Shown: positions 25,702-35,241 of the stretch, piece by piece
Numbering within the stretch: the first letter of the stretch is position 1
How the letters are laid out: the number at the start of each line of letters is the position of its first letter
Assembly: GCF_900110995.1 (NCBI RefSeq)
Contig: NZ_FOJF01000001.1
Coordinates: 1,381,199-1,445,198, forward strand
DNA: 64,000 bases
Direction of reading: 5' to 3'
Origin: Chitinophaga sp. YR573
GTDB lineage: Bacteria > Bacteroidota > Bacteroidia > Chitinophagales > Chitinophagaceae
The notes under the pieces: model-generated
What the model was told of the DNA's origin: nothing
What the model saw: only the letters and a program-made list of their open reading frames with translations
The model's database searches: none
Made by a program: the position numbers and the translations under genes

Positions 25702-26907
25702 ATGAGGGGACTACTTTATTCGCTATTCCTTTTTGCGACACTATCTACATATGCGCAAAACCGAAAATTTCCCTATTCCGACGGCAGCAAATGGGGACTT
25801 ACCAATGAAAACAAAGAAGTATTGATCGCACCGAAATATGATACTGCCTTCTGGATCTACGAGGGCATGGCCGTTGTGCGGAAAGACAAGCTGTATGGTG
25901 CCATCACTGCAGATGGGAAGCCATTACTCCCCTGCCGTTATGAAGCGCTCAGCCTTCTTACAAAGGAGACGGGGATGGCCAAACTGGGAGGCAAATACCG
26001 GCTGGTTAATTTAAGTACCGGCAAGCTGTCAACTGTGTTGTTTGATAAACTGCTGAATTACAGGTACAATGATCCCCGTATACTGCTGGTTACCGAAGGC
26101 GGTAAATGGTACTTTTTGAACATAGCGACCGGCCGTTTTATTAACCCCAAAGGGTATGACGAGGCTGGGTTCGTAACAGGGGACCATTATCAGGGCATGG
26201 TAAAGAAGGGCGAACTATATGGTGTGATCGATCTCAAAACCGGATCTGTAATAGCGCCCATAAAATACGACAACCTTGTTTATAAGAATGACGGAGAGAT
26301 CGAAGCTATTGCCGGCGACACCATTATCAATTATACAGCTGATGGTAAAGCACGACTAGTAAGTAGTACAGGGCTAACCGCTACAGAACATGTGTCTTCA
26401 TTCGTAGAACAACCACCTATTTTTGAGGACGACTATTTCTCCCCCGGTGTAGACCTGTATGTATACAAAACAGGTGATAAGACCTGGAAAGCGGCTTATG
26501 AATACCGTACACGGGAGAATGTACCGGGAGAACAACTTCCCCCTTCCTATGAACTGAACGGCTACGATTCTGTGGCAAAGTTCTACTACAGTCCATCCAG
26601 CAATCCCAAAGCTTTGCTTAAAGTGGGGAAATATGGAAAGTTCGGCCTGGTAACGCTTGAAAACAGTCAGGTACTGCCATGCGTATACGATGACATAGAA
26701 AACAACGGCGACTTCTACAAAACCATACAGGATAAACTGGAAGGGGTGATCTCGACCGATCTCAAGCAGCTACGCCCTCCTGTGCTTAAACACATTTTCG
26801 AGGGAGATTCCCAGATAAACGCATGGTATATAGAAATGCCGGATGGCAAACAGGGATTTATGGATATGAAAAACGGAAAGATTTTTATACCGGGTGTTAA
26901 AGACTAA
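25702..26907 (+). CDS. Exported WG-repeat protein
   Basis: A 401-residue protein with signal peptide (MRGLLYSLFLFATLSTYA). It is made of WG repeats: SKWGLTNENKEVLIAPKYD, KLYGAITADGKPLLPCRYE, ELYGVIDLKTGSVIAPIKYD, GKFGLVTLENSQVLPCVYD and a final GKQGFMDMKNGKIFIP. WG repeats form beta-strand units that probably mediate binding; no enzyme domain is present. It is the second gene of a likely two-gene operon with the preceding exported protein, and it ends just before a strong bidirectional terminator. Confidence 0.85.
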   Translation: MRGLLYSLFLFATLSTYAQNRKFPYSDGSKWGLTNENKEVLIAPKYDTAFWIYEGMAVVRKDKLYGAITADGKPLLPCRYEALSLLTKETGMAKLGGKYRLVNLSTGKLSTVLFDKLLNYRYNDPRILLVTEGGKWYFLNIATGRFINPKGYDEAGFVTGDHYQGMVKKGELYGVIDLKTGSVIAPIKYDNLVYKNDGEIEAIAGDTIINYTADGKARLVSSTGLTATEHVSSFVEQPPIFEDDYFSPGVDLYVYKTGDKTWKAAYEYRTRENVPGEQLPPSYELNGYDSVAKFYYSPSSNPKALLKVGKYGKFGLVTLENSQVLPCVYDDIENNGDFYKTIQDKLEGVISTDLKQLRPPVLKHIFEGDSQINAWYIEMPDGKQGFMDMKNGKIFIPGVKD

Positions 26908-26914
26908 TTTATTC

Positions 26915-26945
26915 TTAGGAGAGGAAGTCAATCTTCCTCTCCTAA
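26915..26945. terminator. Bidirectional terminator between convergent genes
   Basis: Perfect 13-bp stem, ttaggagaggaag (26915-26927) and cttcctctcctaa (26933-26945), 5-base loop, between the convergent WG-repeat and GNAT genes. It overlaps the last codons of the GNAT gene. The stem is flanked by A/T-rich sequence on both sides and is suited to stop transcription in both directions. Confidence 0.7.
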
Positions 26946-27398
26946 AACTTTCAACTTTTTCTCAAAACAAACACTGTTTTCCACATTTTCATATTGCCCG
27001 TAATTAGGTATTATTTTGTAATTACTTTTTTTATAAAGCGCTATTGCTTCCGGTTGTTTTTTCCCTGTTTCCAGCACACACTTACTATACTTTAATTCTA
27101 CTGCCCATTTCTCCAATTCCTTTAAAACAGTTGAAGCAACTCCCTGCCCTCTTTTATTTACTGATACATACATCCGCTTAACTTCCATTGCATCATTTGA
27201 ATAATCTTTTATCGCCCCGCAACCAACAGCTATATCATCATCATATGCAACAACTACATACTTTAATGCATCAATTTTGTTGAATTGCGCATAAAATGAA
27301 TGTTCTTCTCCATCACGGATTTTTAAATCCGCATCAAGTGCTGTTACAAGCTGCTGAAAGTCTTTATTGTCCGAAGTAGTTCGTATACATTTAATCAT
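26928..27398 (-). CDS. GNAT acetyltransferase
   Basis: A 156-residue GNAT-fold N-acetyltransferase. The acetyl-CoA binding motif is MYVSVNKRGQGVASTVL (R/Q-x-x-G-x-G/A), followed by ALYKKSNYKIIPNYG, the typical C-terminal region. The substrate is not predictable from sequence. Monocistronic on the minus strand; its 3' end is inside the convergent terminator. Confidence 0.85.
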   Translation of the reverse strand: MIKCIRTTSDNKDFQQLVTALDADLKIRDGEEHSFYAQFNKIDALKYVVVAYDDDIAVGCGAIKDYSNDAMEVKRMYVSVNKRGQGVASTVLKELEKWAVELKYSKCVLETGKKQPEAIALYKKSNYKIIPNYGQYENVENSVCFEKKLKVLGEED

Positions 27399-27604
27399 TG
27401 GGAGAGTTGTTTATAAAGGATAAAACAAAAATAAAAATTAGTTCCATGAAGAAGATGTAGAAATCAATGCTTTGCAGAAACTCTTTTCGCACAGGTATTA
27501 TATTTATATCAAATATCAACCTGATTACGTTTAATAAATGAAAGTTATTAAATGAAACTTAATAACAACTAAAATGGAATAACCCAATTCTCTAAATCAT
27601 TGTT

Positions 27605-30136
27605 ATGAAGACCTTTTCTATGAACCCTATGCCTTCGGTTTTCCGATCCCTATTGCCTCTACTGTTATTAAGTGTATTGCTGTATTCCCTGCCAGCTAAC
27701 AGCCAGGTCATTAACCCTCGTACACTCCCCCAGGATGACGGTATTGGAGATCCTTACATCCTTAGGTTCAGAGGCAAATACTATTTATACTGTAGCTCAG
27801 GCGGTTACGGTGTTAAATGCTGGAGTACCTGGAACCTTGCTGACTGGAACTATGAGGGGCTATGTGTACCCGTGACTGAGACCACCATCAACGCAGCCTA
27901 TGCTCCCGAAGTCATTTACAGGAATGGTACATTTTATATGTATACATCTCCGGGTGGCAATGGTCACTACATTCTGTCTTCAGCCAGTCCTACCGGGCCA
28001 TTCTCCGTACAAACAGGTAACCTCGGCCACAGTATCGACGGTTCTGTATTTACAGACGATAATGCACAAATGTACTTTACCTATGCAGGTGGTGGCGGAA
28101 TAGATGCAGCTACTATGTCCGGTCCCTTGTCCATCAGCACAGGAAGTACGTTAACCGGTACATCGCTCAACGGCTGGACAGAAGGCCCCACCATTTTTAA
28201 ACGCAATGGCGTTTATTACATTACCTATACCGGAAACCATGTTCAAAGCAAGGGATACCGGGTTAACTATTCCACTGCAGCAACAGCATTAGGCAGTTAT
28301 AGTCCAGGCGCTAACAACCCCCTTTTGCTCAGTTCAGAGGGCAGTTTCTTTGGTCTGGGCCATAGCAGCTCTTTTATTGGTCCTGACCTGGATACCTGGT
28401 ACATGACCTATCATAACCTGACAGCTGTCTACAACAGAAAACTTAATATCGATCCTATGGGCTTTAATGGGGACAGGTTACTTGTATATGGCCCCACAAA
28501 CTGGACTCAGCCCGCTCCTTTATTACCCACTTTTTATGACCGCTTTGACCGGGCAACTATCGGCAGCAACTGGACAAATGTCAATGGTGGTGTTTGGGGT
28601 ATGTACAACCAGGAATTGATGTGGCAGGATACCAGAACAACGACACAATGGTACCGTCAGATTACAACGGCTATCTCTGCCGCTAACTATACGGCAGAAT
28701 TTAACATGAAGGAAATGGAGAGAGGAGGAGATGCAGCCCGCTTTGGAGCTGTGTTTTCCTATATCGACGAAAATACTTTTGGCTCAGCATTGATTAGCAG
28801 TTTCAGTAATACACTCGAAACAGATATTAAAGTAAACGGTGCATCTATAGGCGTAAATTCCATTCCGCTGCCTGCCGGATGGGATTACCTGAAATGGCAT
28901 GTAATACGGGTGGAAAAAGAAGGAACCACCTTCAAAATCTATGTAGATGGTATGCTGAAATCTACCCGTACTGCCAACATTACTGCAGGTGGTAAAATCG
29001 GTGTAACTACCTATAATGATCATGCTGATTTTGGATACACTGCTTTCAGCAACAGAGTAAATGGAAGCGGAGTATTTAGTTTTTATAAACCTATCCCCGG
29101 CACCATCCCGGCAGTCCATTACAATGAAGGTGGTGAAGGTGTCGGATATCATGATCTTACAGGCGGAAACGCCGGCGGTAAATACCGGTCAGAGAATGTG
29201 GATATACGAGATACCGAAGAAGGTGGAGAGAATATTGGCTGGAATCAAACCGGTGAATGGTATCAGTACAATGTAAATGTACAATCAACAGGCCCATATC
29301 ATCTTGGCCTGAGATATGCCACTACTTACACTTCCTGTAAAGTACGTATTTACTGCGATGGGGCAGATGTTTCCGGCATCGTTTCTATACCTACAACAAC
29401 AAACTGGTCTGTATGGCGTACAGCTGTCTTAAAGAACTTAAATCTTCCTGCTGGTAATCACACCATTCGTTTAGAGACTGTAGAGGGTGAATTTGACTTC
29501 TCCACACTGAAATTTGAATCGGGTACTACTACTGCTCCCGGTGGTTCAGATAACTTCGATTCCGGCAGCTTCTCAGGTTTATGGAATTATAGCAACGGAG
29601 ATTTCTCCATCTCATCTGGCAGAGCCACTATTAATGGTTTGGGCAAAAAAGCAATGGGAGATGTCGGCTGGACAGATTATACTGTAGAAGCTGATGTGCT
29701 ATGTCCTTCAGGTGGAAACGGAGGACTGATCTTTCGTGTGCGTAACCCGGCCGCAGGGGAATTGGGCATCTCTAATGTTGTTAGTTCTGATTACTTACAG
29801 GGTTATTATGCAGGTATTGAAACAGGTGGTATTGTATTCGGTAAACAGAACTACAACTGGACCACCCTTTCCTACAAGACACAAGCGCTTACTGCCGGAC
29901 AGTCATATAAACTCAGAGCTGTACTGAACGGTGCTAATATAAAGATCTATCTGAATGACATGACCACGCCAGTCATCGACTATACAGATCCTGCTCCGTT
30001 CATAAGTGGTAAAGCTGGTATTCGCGTGCATTCCGCTAACATGTCCTTTGATAATTTCCTGATCTCAGCAAGTGCAACAGCAACGGCAACTTCCCTGGTG
30101 CCTGTTAATTGCAGAATTACTCCATTGGATAAATGA
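27605..30136 (+). CDS. Multi-domain secreted GH43 glycosidase
   Basis: An 843-residue protein with signal peptide (cleavage near PANSQ). Residues 35-310 form a GH43-type five-bladed propeller with the three acidic residues Asp49 (GIGDPY), Asp145 (HSIDGS) and Glu193 (WTEGPT); the family acts on arabinan, xylan and related side chains. Then follow a concanavalin-like (LamG/DUF1080) module (about 312-480, FYDRFDRATIGSNW), a CBM6-type module (about 495-640, HYNEGGEGVGYHD to GNHTIRLE) and a second concanavalin-like module (about 650-825, DNFDSGSFSGLW). No T9SS sorting domain or lipobox is visible, so it may be periplasmic or leave by another route. Stand-alone gene. Confidence 0.85.
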   Translation: MKTFSMNPMPSVFRSLLPLLLLSVLLYSLPANSQVINPRTLPQDDGIGDPYILRFRGKYYLYCSSGGYGVKCWSTWNLADWNYEGLCVPVTETTINAAYAPEVIYRNGTFYMYTSPGGNGHYILSSASPTGPFSVQTGNLGHSIDGSVFTDDNAQMYFTYAGGGGIDAATMSGPLSISTGSTLTGTSLNGWTEGPTIFKRNGVYYITYTGNHVQSKGYRVNYSTAATALGSYSPGANNPLLLSSEGSFFGLGHSSSFIGPDLDTWYMTYHNLTAVYNRKLNIDPMGFNGDRLLVYGPTNWTQPAPLLPTFYDRFDRATIGSNWTNVNGGVWGMYNQELMWQDTRTTTQWYRQITTAISAANYTAEFNMKEMERGGDAARFGAVFSYIDENTFGSALISSFSNTLETDIKVNGASIGVNSIPLPAGWDYLKWHVIRVEKEGTTFKIYVDGMLKSTRTANITAGGKIGVTTYNDHADFGYTAFSNRVNGSGVFSFYKPIPGTIPAVHYNEGGEGVGYHDLTGGNAGGKYRSENVDIRDTEEGGENIGWNQTGEWYQYNVNVQSTGPYHLGLRYATTYTSCKVRIYCDGADVSGIVSIPTTTNWSVWRTAVLKNLNLPAGNHTIRLETVEGEFDFSTLKFESGTTTAPGGSDNFDSGSFSGLWNYSNGDFSISSGRATINGLGKKAMGDVGWTDYTVEADVLCPSGGNGGLIFRVRNPAAGELGISNVVSSDYLQGYYAGIETGGIVFGKQNYNWTTLSYKTQALTAGQSYKLRAVLNGANIKIYLNDMTTPVIDYTDPAPFISGKAGIRVHSANMSFDNFLISASATATATSLVPVNCRITPLDK

Positions 30137-30190
30137 TAACCTGGAATTTTCTATCATCGGAAAAGTATCATTCCGAAAGATTGTAAAAAA

Positions 30191-30225
30191 GATAACCGGG
30201 AGCGGATCATATGCCCCCGGTTATC
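30191..30225 (-). terminator. Terminator of the YegP-like gene
   Basis: Stem gataaccggg (30191-30200) and cccggttatc (30216-30225). Read on the minus strand it is followed by a run of six T (from 30190 downward), 50 bases after the stop of the minus-strand gene at 30275. It also lies after the GH43 gene, so it may act both ways. Confidence 0.75.
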
Positions 30226-30274
30226 CTATCAGATTAAAGAGATTCAATTTTCGATATCCCGGATGAGAAATTCT

Positions 30275-30607
30275 TTAGATCGTCTGATCATCTATAGTTG
30301 CAACAGGGGCATTCGTCTTTACAGACGCAATACCATTATCCCTACCGGCACTAGCCGCATACATTTGACTCGTCCCGATAACCTGTCCGTTTGTAGCTTT
30401 CAGGTTAAAATAAAATTTGTCATTAGTGGATGTCTTCTTTTCATACCGTTCTTCATGTGGCGCATTGCTTTTTACAGAATCAATACCGTTCATACAGCCG
30501 GGCTTAGCTGAATAACCTTCACTGGTAAGAATCGTTTCCCCATTACCAGCATTGAGCTTAAAACGGTATTCTCCGTTTGCGCTTTTTGTAACAATGAATT
30601 TACTCAT
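30275..30607 (-). CDS. YegP-like DUF1508 protein, two repeats
   Basis: A 110-residue cytoplasmic protein made of two YegP/DUF1508 units: KSANGEYRFKLNAGNGETIL with GIDSVKSNAP, then TNDKFYFNLKATNGQVIGTS with GIASVKTNAP. Each unit is a small beta-beta-beta-alpha domain and two units make one compact protein. The molecular role of the family is not established; members are widespread single-gene units. It has its own terminator. Confidence 0.85.
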   Translation of the reverse strand: MSKFIVTKSANGEYRFKLNAGNGETILTSEGYSAKPGCMNGIDSVKSNAPHEERYEKKTSTNDKFYFNLKATNGQVIGTSQMYAASAGRDNGIASVKTNAPVATIDDQTI

Positions 30608-30793
30608 AATACAGTGTTTTTTAATGTATGCTAACTACAACAATATTGCCGACAATTGGTTCGAATACCAAAAGGTTCACTAATGAACATTTATTGTATC
30701 AAAACCGGACAGTTTCGTTAATTAGATTTAAACTAAATTACTGATTTACAATTATATATAAATCCGGTATTTCTTTTGGGATATCACTGCATC

Positions 30794-33163
30794 ATGTTTA
30801 GAAATTACTTCAAAATCGCATGGCGTAATCTTTGGATAAACAAGGGCCTTTCGTTTATCAATATCTTCGGGTTGGCTATAGGTATGGCTTTCACCATGCT
30901 TATCGGCCTATGGATCCAGTATGAAACAAGTTTTGACTTATTTCATAAAAACGGGGATCGTATAGCGCTGGTGAGAAAGCATACGCTGTTTAATAATAAC
31001 AGGAATACCCAGGAATCTACTCCACTTCCTTTGTATGACGAACTGAAAAACAACTACCCCGAAGTAAAAAGAGCCACGAGACTTACCTGGAATAGCAACT
31101 ACAGCCTGGTAATTGGTAATAACAAATTCAACAAAAAGGGAAGATATGTTGACCCTGATTTTCTGGAGATGTTTTCATTCCCTTTCATAAAAGGTAACGC
31201 GGCAACAGCCTTAACAGATCCCAATTCCATCGTACTCACGGAATCACTGGCAACCACTTTATTCGGTACAGAGAACCCAATCGGGAAAATAATAAAAATA
31301 GATAACCTGTATAATGTTCGGGTTACTGCCCTGATAAAAGATGTTCCTAAAAACTCAACATTAGATTTTGAATTTTTAGCTCCCTATCAATCTATAATAG
31401 CACATTCTGATTGGATAAGAAATAACAAAACGGATTGGAGTAATAATTTTTTGATGACTATGGTGGAGCTACAACCAGGAGCTTCCATGGAAAACCTCTC
31501 AAAAAAGATAGGCCCCCTTTCCGAACAAAAAGATAATCGTCTCAAAAATCAAATACTGTTCCTGCAGCCTCTAAGCCAATGGCATTTGTACAATGATTAT
31601 AAAGACTGGATAAATGTAGGAGGCAAAATAGAATATGTGAGGCTATTCTTCATCGTAGGCATTTTTGTATTGCTTATTGCATGTATTAATTTTATGAATC
31701 TTTCGACCGCTCATTCTGAAAAACGGTCAAAGGAAATAGGCGTACGGAAAGCCATAGGTTCACTGCGTATACAGCTTATTGCCCAGTTTTTAACTGAGTC
31801 TATGCTGACGACTTTTCTCGCCTTTCTGCTATCCATAGGAATAATACAACTGTTATTGCCGCTTTTAAAAGACCTGGGATTTGAAAATATCAGGTTCGAT
31901 TTCAGCAATATTTATTTGCTGGTCTTCGTATTCCTTGTTTGTATTCTCACTGGACTTATAGCGGGTAGTTATCCTGCATTATACCTCTCTTCATTTTTAC
32001 CTGTCAGGACATTAAAAGGTATATTCAGACAAGGCAAAAGTGCCGCTACTTTTCGTAAAGTATTGGTCGTTTCCCAGTTTGTCATTTCTATTGGGTTAAT
32101 CATCTGTACCGTCATTGTTTTTCAACAGATCAATCATGCAAAAAACCGTTCTATTGGTTATAATCCGGATAATCTGATTTCTATTACTGCCAGCGATGAC
32201 CTTATTAAAAACTATGCTGCATTAAAACAGGATCTTCTAAATAGTGGTTACTTTGAGTCGGTAACAAAATCCTCACAACCTATGACCCGGATTTACAACC
32301 GCTGGAGTGATTTCTCATGGGAAGGAAAGGACCCTAACGCAGATATTGCATTGGATGCAATAATGGCCGACTGGGATTTTGAAAAAACAGTAGGTTTAAA
32401 ATTTAAGCAGGGACGTCCTTTTTCAATAGATTACAGAACCGATTCAAATGCTGTCATCCTGAATGAAGAGGCTTTAAAAATTATTGGTTACAAAGATCCT
32501 ATTGGAAAAACAATAAGATCCGGCTCAAGAGTAGTAACAATTGTTGGAATAGTAGAGAATGTATTGATAGATGATCCATTCAAACCTGTTTATCCTTTGG
32601 CTATCCTTTTCAATGGTCATGTTGCTAACAACATTTTCCTACGCTTAAAATCAACTTCCGATCTGAAAAAAGCTTTATCCGCCATTCAACCGGTTTTTGA
32701 CCAATACAATCCTGCTTTTCCATTTGAATACAGCTTTGTAGATGACGAATTTGCCAACAAGTTCACTATGGAAAATCAGGTGAGTAAATTAGCCGGCATT
32801 TTTGCAGGTCTATCCATTTTCATTTCCTGTTTGGGGTTATTTGGTCTTGCAATATTTATGGCTGAGCGCAGGACCAAAGAAATAGGCATCCGTAAAATAT
32901 TGGGCGCATCAACTGCCAGCATCTGGGCCTTGCTCTCCAAAGAGTTTGTATGGCTGGTGCTGTCCGGTTCCCTGATAGCTTCTCCTCTCGCCTTCTGGTT
33001 AATGAAAAACTGGTTGCAAAAATATGAATACCGCGTTGATATCAATTGGTGGATCTTTGCCGCTGCAGGGATACTTGCAATTGTTATTGCCCTGCTAACA
33101 GTAAGTACACAGGCTATTAAAGCGGCAGTCAGGAACCCCGTAAAAAGTTTAAGAACGGAGTAA
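30794..33163 (+). CDS. MacB/FtsX-type ABC transporter permease
   Basis: About 789 residues from ATG 30794 (MFRNYFKIAWRNLWINKG, the standard start of this family). Topology: one N-terminal helix (FINIFGLAIGMAFTMLIGLW), a large periplasmic domain, three helices around residues 280-400 (FFIVGIFVLLIACINFMNL and on), another helix near 425, a second periplasmic domain, and a C-terminal FtsX triple (LAGIFAGLSIFISCLGLFGL onward). SERRSKEIGVRKAIG-like and ERRTKEIGIRKILGA coupling motifs are present. No ATPase is encoded next to it, so it must pair with one encoded elsewhere. Such orphan permeases are common in Bacteroidota and are thought to act in lipoprotein or small-molecule export or envelope stress. 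Confidence 0.85.
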   Translation: MFRNYFKIAWRNLWINKGLSFINIFGLAIGMAFTMLIGLWIQYETSFDLFHKNGDRIALVRKHTLFNNNRNTQESTPLPLYDELKNNYPEVKRATRLTWNSNYSLVIGNNKFNKKGRYVDPDFLEMFSFPFIKGNAATALTDPNSIVLTESLATTLFGTENPIGKIIKIDNLYNVRVTALIKDVPKNSTLDFEFLAPYQSIIAHSDWIRNNKTDWSNNFLMTMVELQPGASMENLSKKIGPLSEQKDNRLKNQILFLQPLSQWHLYNDYKDWINVGGKIEYVRLFFIVGIFVLLIACINFMNLSTAHSEKRSKEIGVRKAIGSLRIQLIAQFLTESMLTTFLAFLLSIGIIQLLLPLLKDLGFENIRFDFSNIYLLVFVFLVCILTGLIAGSYPALYLSSFLPVRTLKGIFRQGKSAATFRKVLVVSQFVISIGLIICTVIVFQQINHAKNRSIGYNPDNLISITASDDLIKNYAALKQDLLNSGYFESVTKSSQPMTRIYNRWSDFSWEGKDPNADIALDAIMADWDFEKTVGLKFKQGRPFSIDYRTDSNAVILNEEALKIIGYKDPIGKTIRSGSRVVTIVGIVENVLIDDPFKPVYPLAILFNGHVANNIFLRLKSTSDLKKALSAIQPVFDQYNPAFPFEYSFVDDEFANKFTMENQVSKLAGIFAGLSIFISCLGLFGLAIFMAERRTKEIGIRKILGASTASIWALLSKEFVWLVLSGSLIASPLAFWLMKNWLQKYEYRVDINWWIFAAAGILAIVIALLTVSTQAIKAAVRNPVKSLRTE

Positions 33164-33302
33164 CTATTTTTACATGATGATAAAATAAAGTAGTGATTTT
33201 TCACCCCCCTCTATAAAAATATAATTTATTCTTTTTATCTTGTTATCTATCAGCCATTTAGGCTTATCACAGGAAAACTGATCAGCTAATCAACTGGCTT
33301 AC

Positions 33303-33878
33303 ATGGAGTTACAGAGTGAACAAGAACTGCTTTTGCGGATAGCAGAAGGGGATGAGATTGCATTCCGGGAACTTTATTTCCGTTATGATACTATGTTGTT
33401 CACTTTCCTGTTAAAGCTTACCCGCTCAGATGTTGTAGCAGAAGAATTACTCCAGGAAACCTTTCTCCAATTATGGCTACATCGTGATAACCTGCCCAAC
33501 ATTAAGTTTCCGCGGGCCTATATCCATCGTATAGCCGCTAACCTCTCCCATCGCTGGCTAAAGCAGCATTTATTGCATCGTAAGGTTTTAGCGGAGCGTG
33601 AACAGGAAGACTTCGTAATAAATGACATTGAGGACAGCCTGGTCTGGAAAGATATGTCCATATTAATTGCCCGGATCATTGCCAAAATGCCGGAGCAACG
33701 ACGGAAGATCTACCAGCTGCACCGTGACAGCGGGTTGTCATCCGGCGAAATAGCAACGATCATGGGTATTTCAGCCAGCACAGTCCGGAATACCATTGTG
33801 GCTGCCGTCAGGTATATCCGTGAACAGCTCCTGGAAGCCGGTTATATGCTATTATTGATCTCCATCTTTCTCCGTTAA
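33303..33878 (+). CDS. ECF sigma factor (RpoE-like), locus 1
   Basis: A 191-residue ECF sigma factor. Region 2 reads FRELYFRYDTMLFTFLLKL then AEELLQETFLQLWLHRD, and region 4 reads MPEQRRKIYQLHRDSGLSSGEIATIMGISASTVRNTI. It directs RNA polymerase to the downstream TonB locus, in the FecI manner. Its last 13 residues (AGYMLLLISIFLR) are strongly hydrophobic. It is followed after 78 bases by a FecR-type anti-sigma gene, its likely partner. Confidence 0.9.
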   Translation: MELQSEQELLLRIAEGDEIAFRELYFRYDTMLFTFLLKLTRSDVVAEELLQETFLQLWLHRDNLPNIKFPRAYIHRIAANLSHRWLKQHLLHRKVLAEREQEDFVINDIEDSLVWKDMSILIARIIAKMPEQRRKIYQLHRDSGLSSGEIATIMGISASTVRNTIVAAVRYIREQLLEAGYMLLLISIFLR

Positions 33879-33956
33879 AAAAAAATTTCGTGTACCAATA
33901 GACAGCCGGACTCTTTTTTCGCTCTTATATACTGTAGGGGCATTATAACTACTATT

Positions 33957-35117
33957 ATGAACAACGAGCACCTGAAATATTTACTTGATCAGTGGTTGGA
34001 GAAGAAAAGCACCGCGGCAGAAGAAAATGAGCTGGCCGCTTATCTGGAACAACACCCCGATAATGAGGTGCTGCCCGAATTATTACAACACTTTTTAGAT
34101 AATACAGCACCTGATAATGTGCCGTCCCTAAAAGACCGGGAAAGGAGGCTCTCTGCTATTTTGCAGATGGACAAAACAGCGAACAGTGAACAATCAATTA
34201 TTCGCCCTATGACTCCCACTCCCCTCCGCGTTACTTTCCTGCGGAGGTGGGGTTGGATTGCAGCTTCCGTACTGCTTTTACTGGCTACAGGCACTTTTGT
34301 ACTAAGGTCGTTAAACACCAGCCACCCTGCCCAGCCACCACAGGACATAACACCTGGTGGCAATAAGGCCATTCTGACCCTGGGCGACGGTTCTACAGTT
34401 ACGCTGGACAGCGCCAACCGGTTGATCCGGCAGGGAATACGGCAAACCGGCGGACAACTGGTATACGATGCGCAAAGCACTGCCATCAGCTATAATACAT
34501 TGACCACACCGCGGGGGGGACAATTCCAGGTGCGGCTGCCTGATGGCACTATGGTATGGCTGAATGCGGCTTCCAGCCTGCGTTATCCGACCACCTTTAC
34601 AGGCGGGGAGAGAAGGGTGGAGATCAGCGGAGAGGCTTATTTCGAAGTAGTAAAAGACCCACGTCAGCCTTTTAAGGTAAAGATCGGGGAACAGGGGGAA
34701 GTGGAAGTGTTAGGTACACATTTCAATGTAGATGCTTACCCGGATGAAAGCAGCATCAATACCACCCTTCTGGAAGGCGCTGTACGCGTAAATAATAAGG
34801 TAGTACTGAAACCCGGCCAGCAGGCACAGGCAGCTAACAACAGCATTAAAACCATCAACAACGCCAACATAGCTAAAGTAATGGCCTGGAAGAACGGGCT
34901 ATTCAATTTTGAGGATGCCAGCTTACGGGAAGTGATGCAGCAACTGGCGCGCTGGTACGACTTGCAGATCGTATATGAACAAAATGTACCGGATATGTAT
35001 TTCGAAGGGGAAATGAGCAGGGACATGAATTTATCACAGGTACTGGACGGCCTGCAGAAAACAGGTGTACGGTTCAGGATTGAAGCCGGGAAACGGCTGG
35101 TAGTATTAAAACAATAA
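33957..35117 (+). CDS. FecR-type anti-sigma factor, locus 1
   Basis: A 386-residue membrane protein. The N-terminal about 85 residues (YLLDQWLEKKSTAAEENELAAYLEQ) are cytoplasmic and should hold the sigma factor. A single membrane helix (WGWIAASVLLLLATGTFVL) is near residues 100-118. The periplasmic FecR domain reads TLTTPRGGQFQVRLPDGTMVWLNA, continues YFEVVKDPRQPF, and ends with a DUF4974 module (FNFEDASLREVMQQLARWYDLQ) similar to an STN domain. It should receive the signal from the SusC STN domain. It pairs with the sigma gene upstream and the SusC gene downstream. Confidence 0.9.
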   Translation: MNNEHLKYLLDQWLEKKSTAAEENELAAYLEQHPDNEVLPELLQHFLDNTAPDNVPSLKDRERRLSAILQMDKTANSEQSIIRPMTPTPLRVTFLRRWGWIAASVLLLLATGTFVLRSLNTSHPAQPPQDITPGGNKAILTLGDGSTVTLDSANRLIRQGIRQTGGQLVYDAQSTAISYNTLTTPRGGQFQVRLPDGTMVWLNAASSLRYPTTFTGGERRVEISGEAYFEVVKDPRQPFKVKIGEQGEVEVLGTHFNVDAYPDESSINTTLLEGAVRVNNKVVLKPGQQAQAANNSIKTINNANIAKVMAWKNGLFNFEDASLREVMQQLARWYDLQIVYEQNVPDMYFEGEMSRDMNLSQVLDGLQKTGVRFRIEAGKRLVVLKQ

Positions 35118-35141
35118 TAGAGGATCAACCATTAAAAAAGA

Positions 35142-35171
35142 AGCCGGAGGTGCTTGGACCCACTTCCGGCT
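35142..35171 (+). terminator. Hairpin between fecR and susC, locus 1
   Basis: Stem agccggaggtg (35142-35152) pairs with cacttccggct (35161-35171) with one G-T wobble and an 8-base loop. No T tract follows. It lies in the 124-base gap between the fecR and susC genes. It may partly terminate or process the transcript so that regulator and receptor are expressed at different levels. A hairpin occupies the same place in the second locus. Confidence 0.55.
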
Positions 35172-35241
35172 GTATTGTCAGGCAGATCTTTATTGAGCAA
35201 TGTGAATGTCAATTAATTAATCAACCAAACTACTGCAATTT

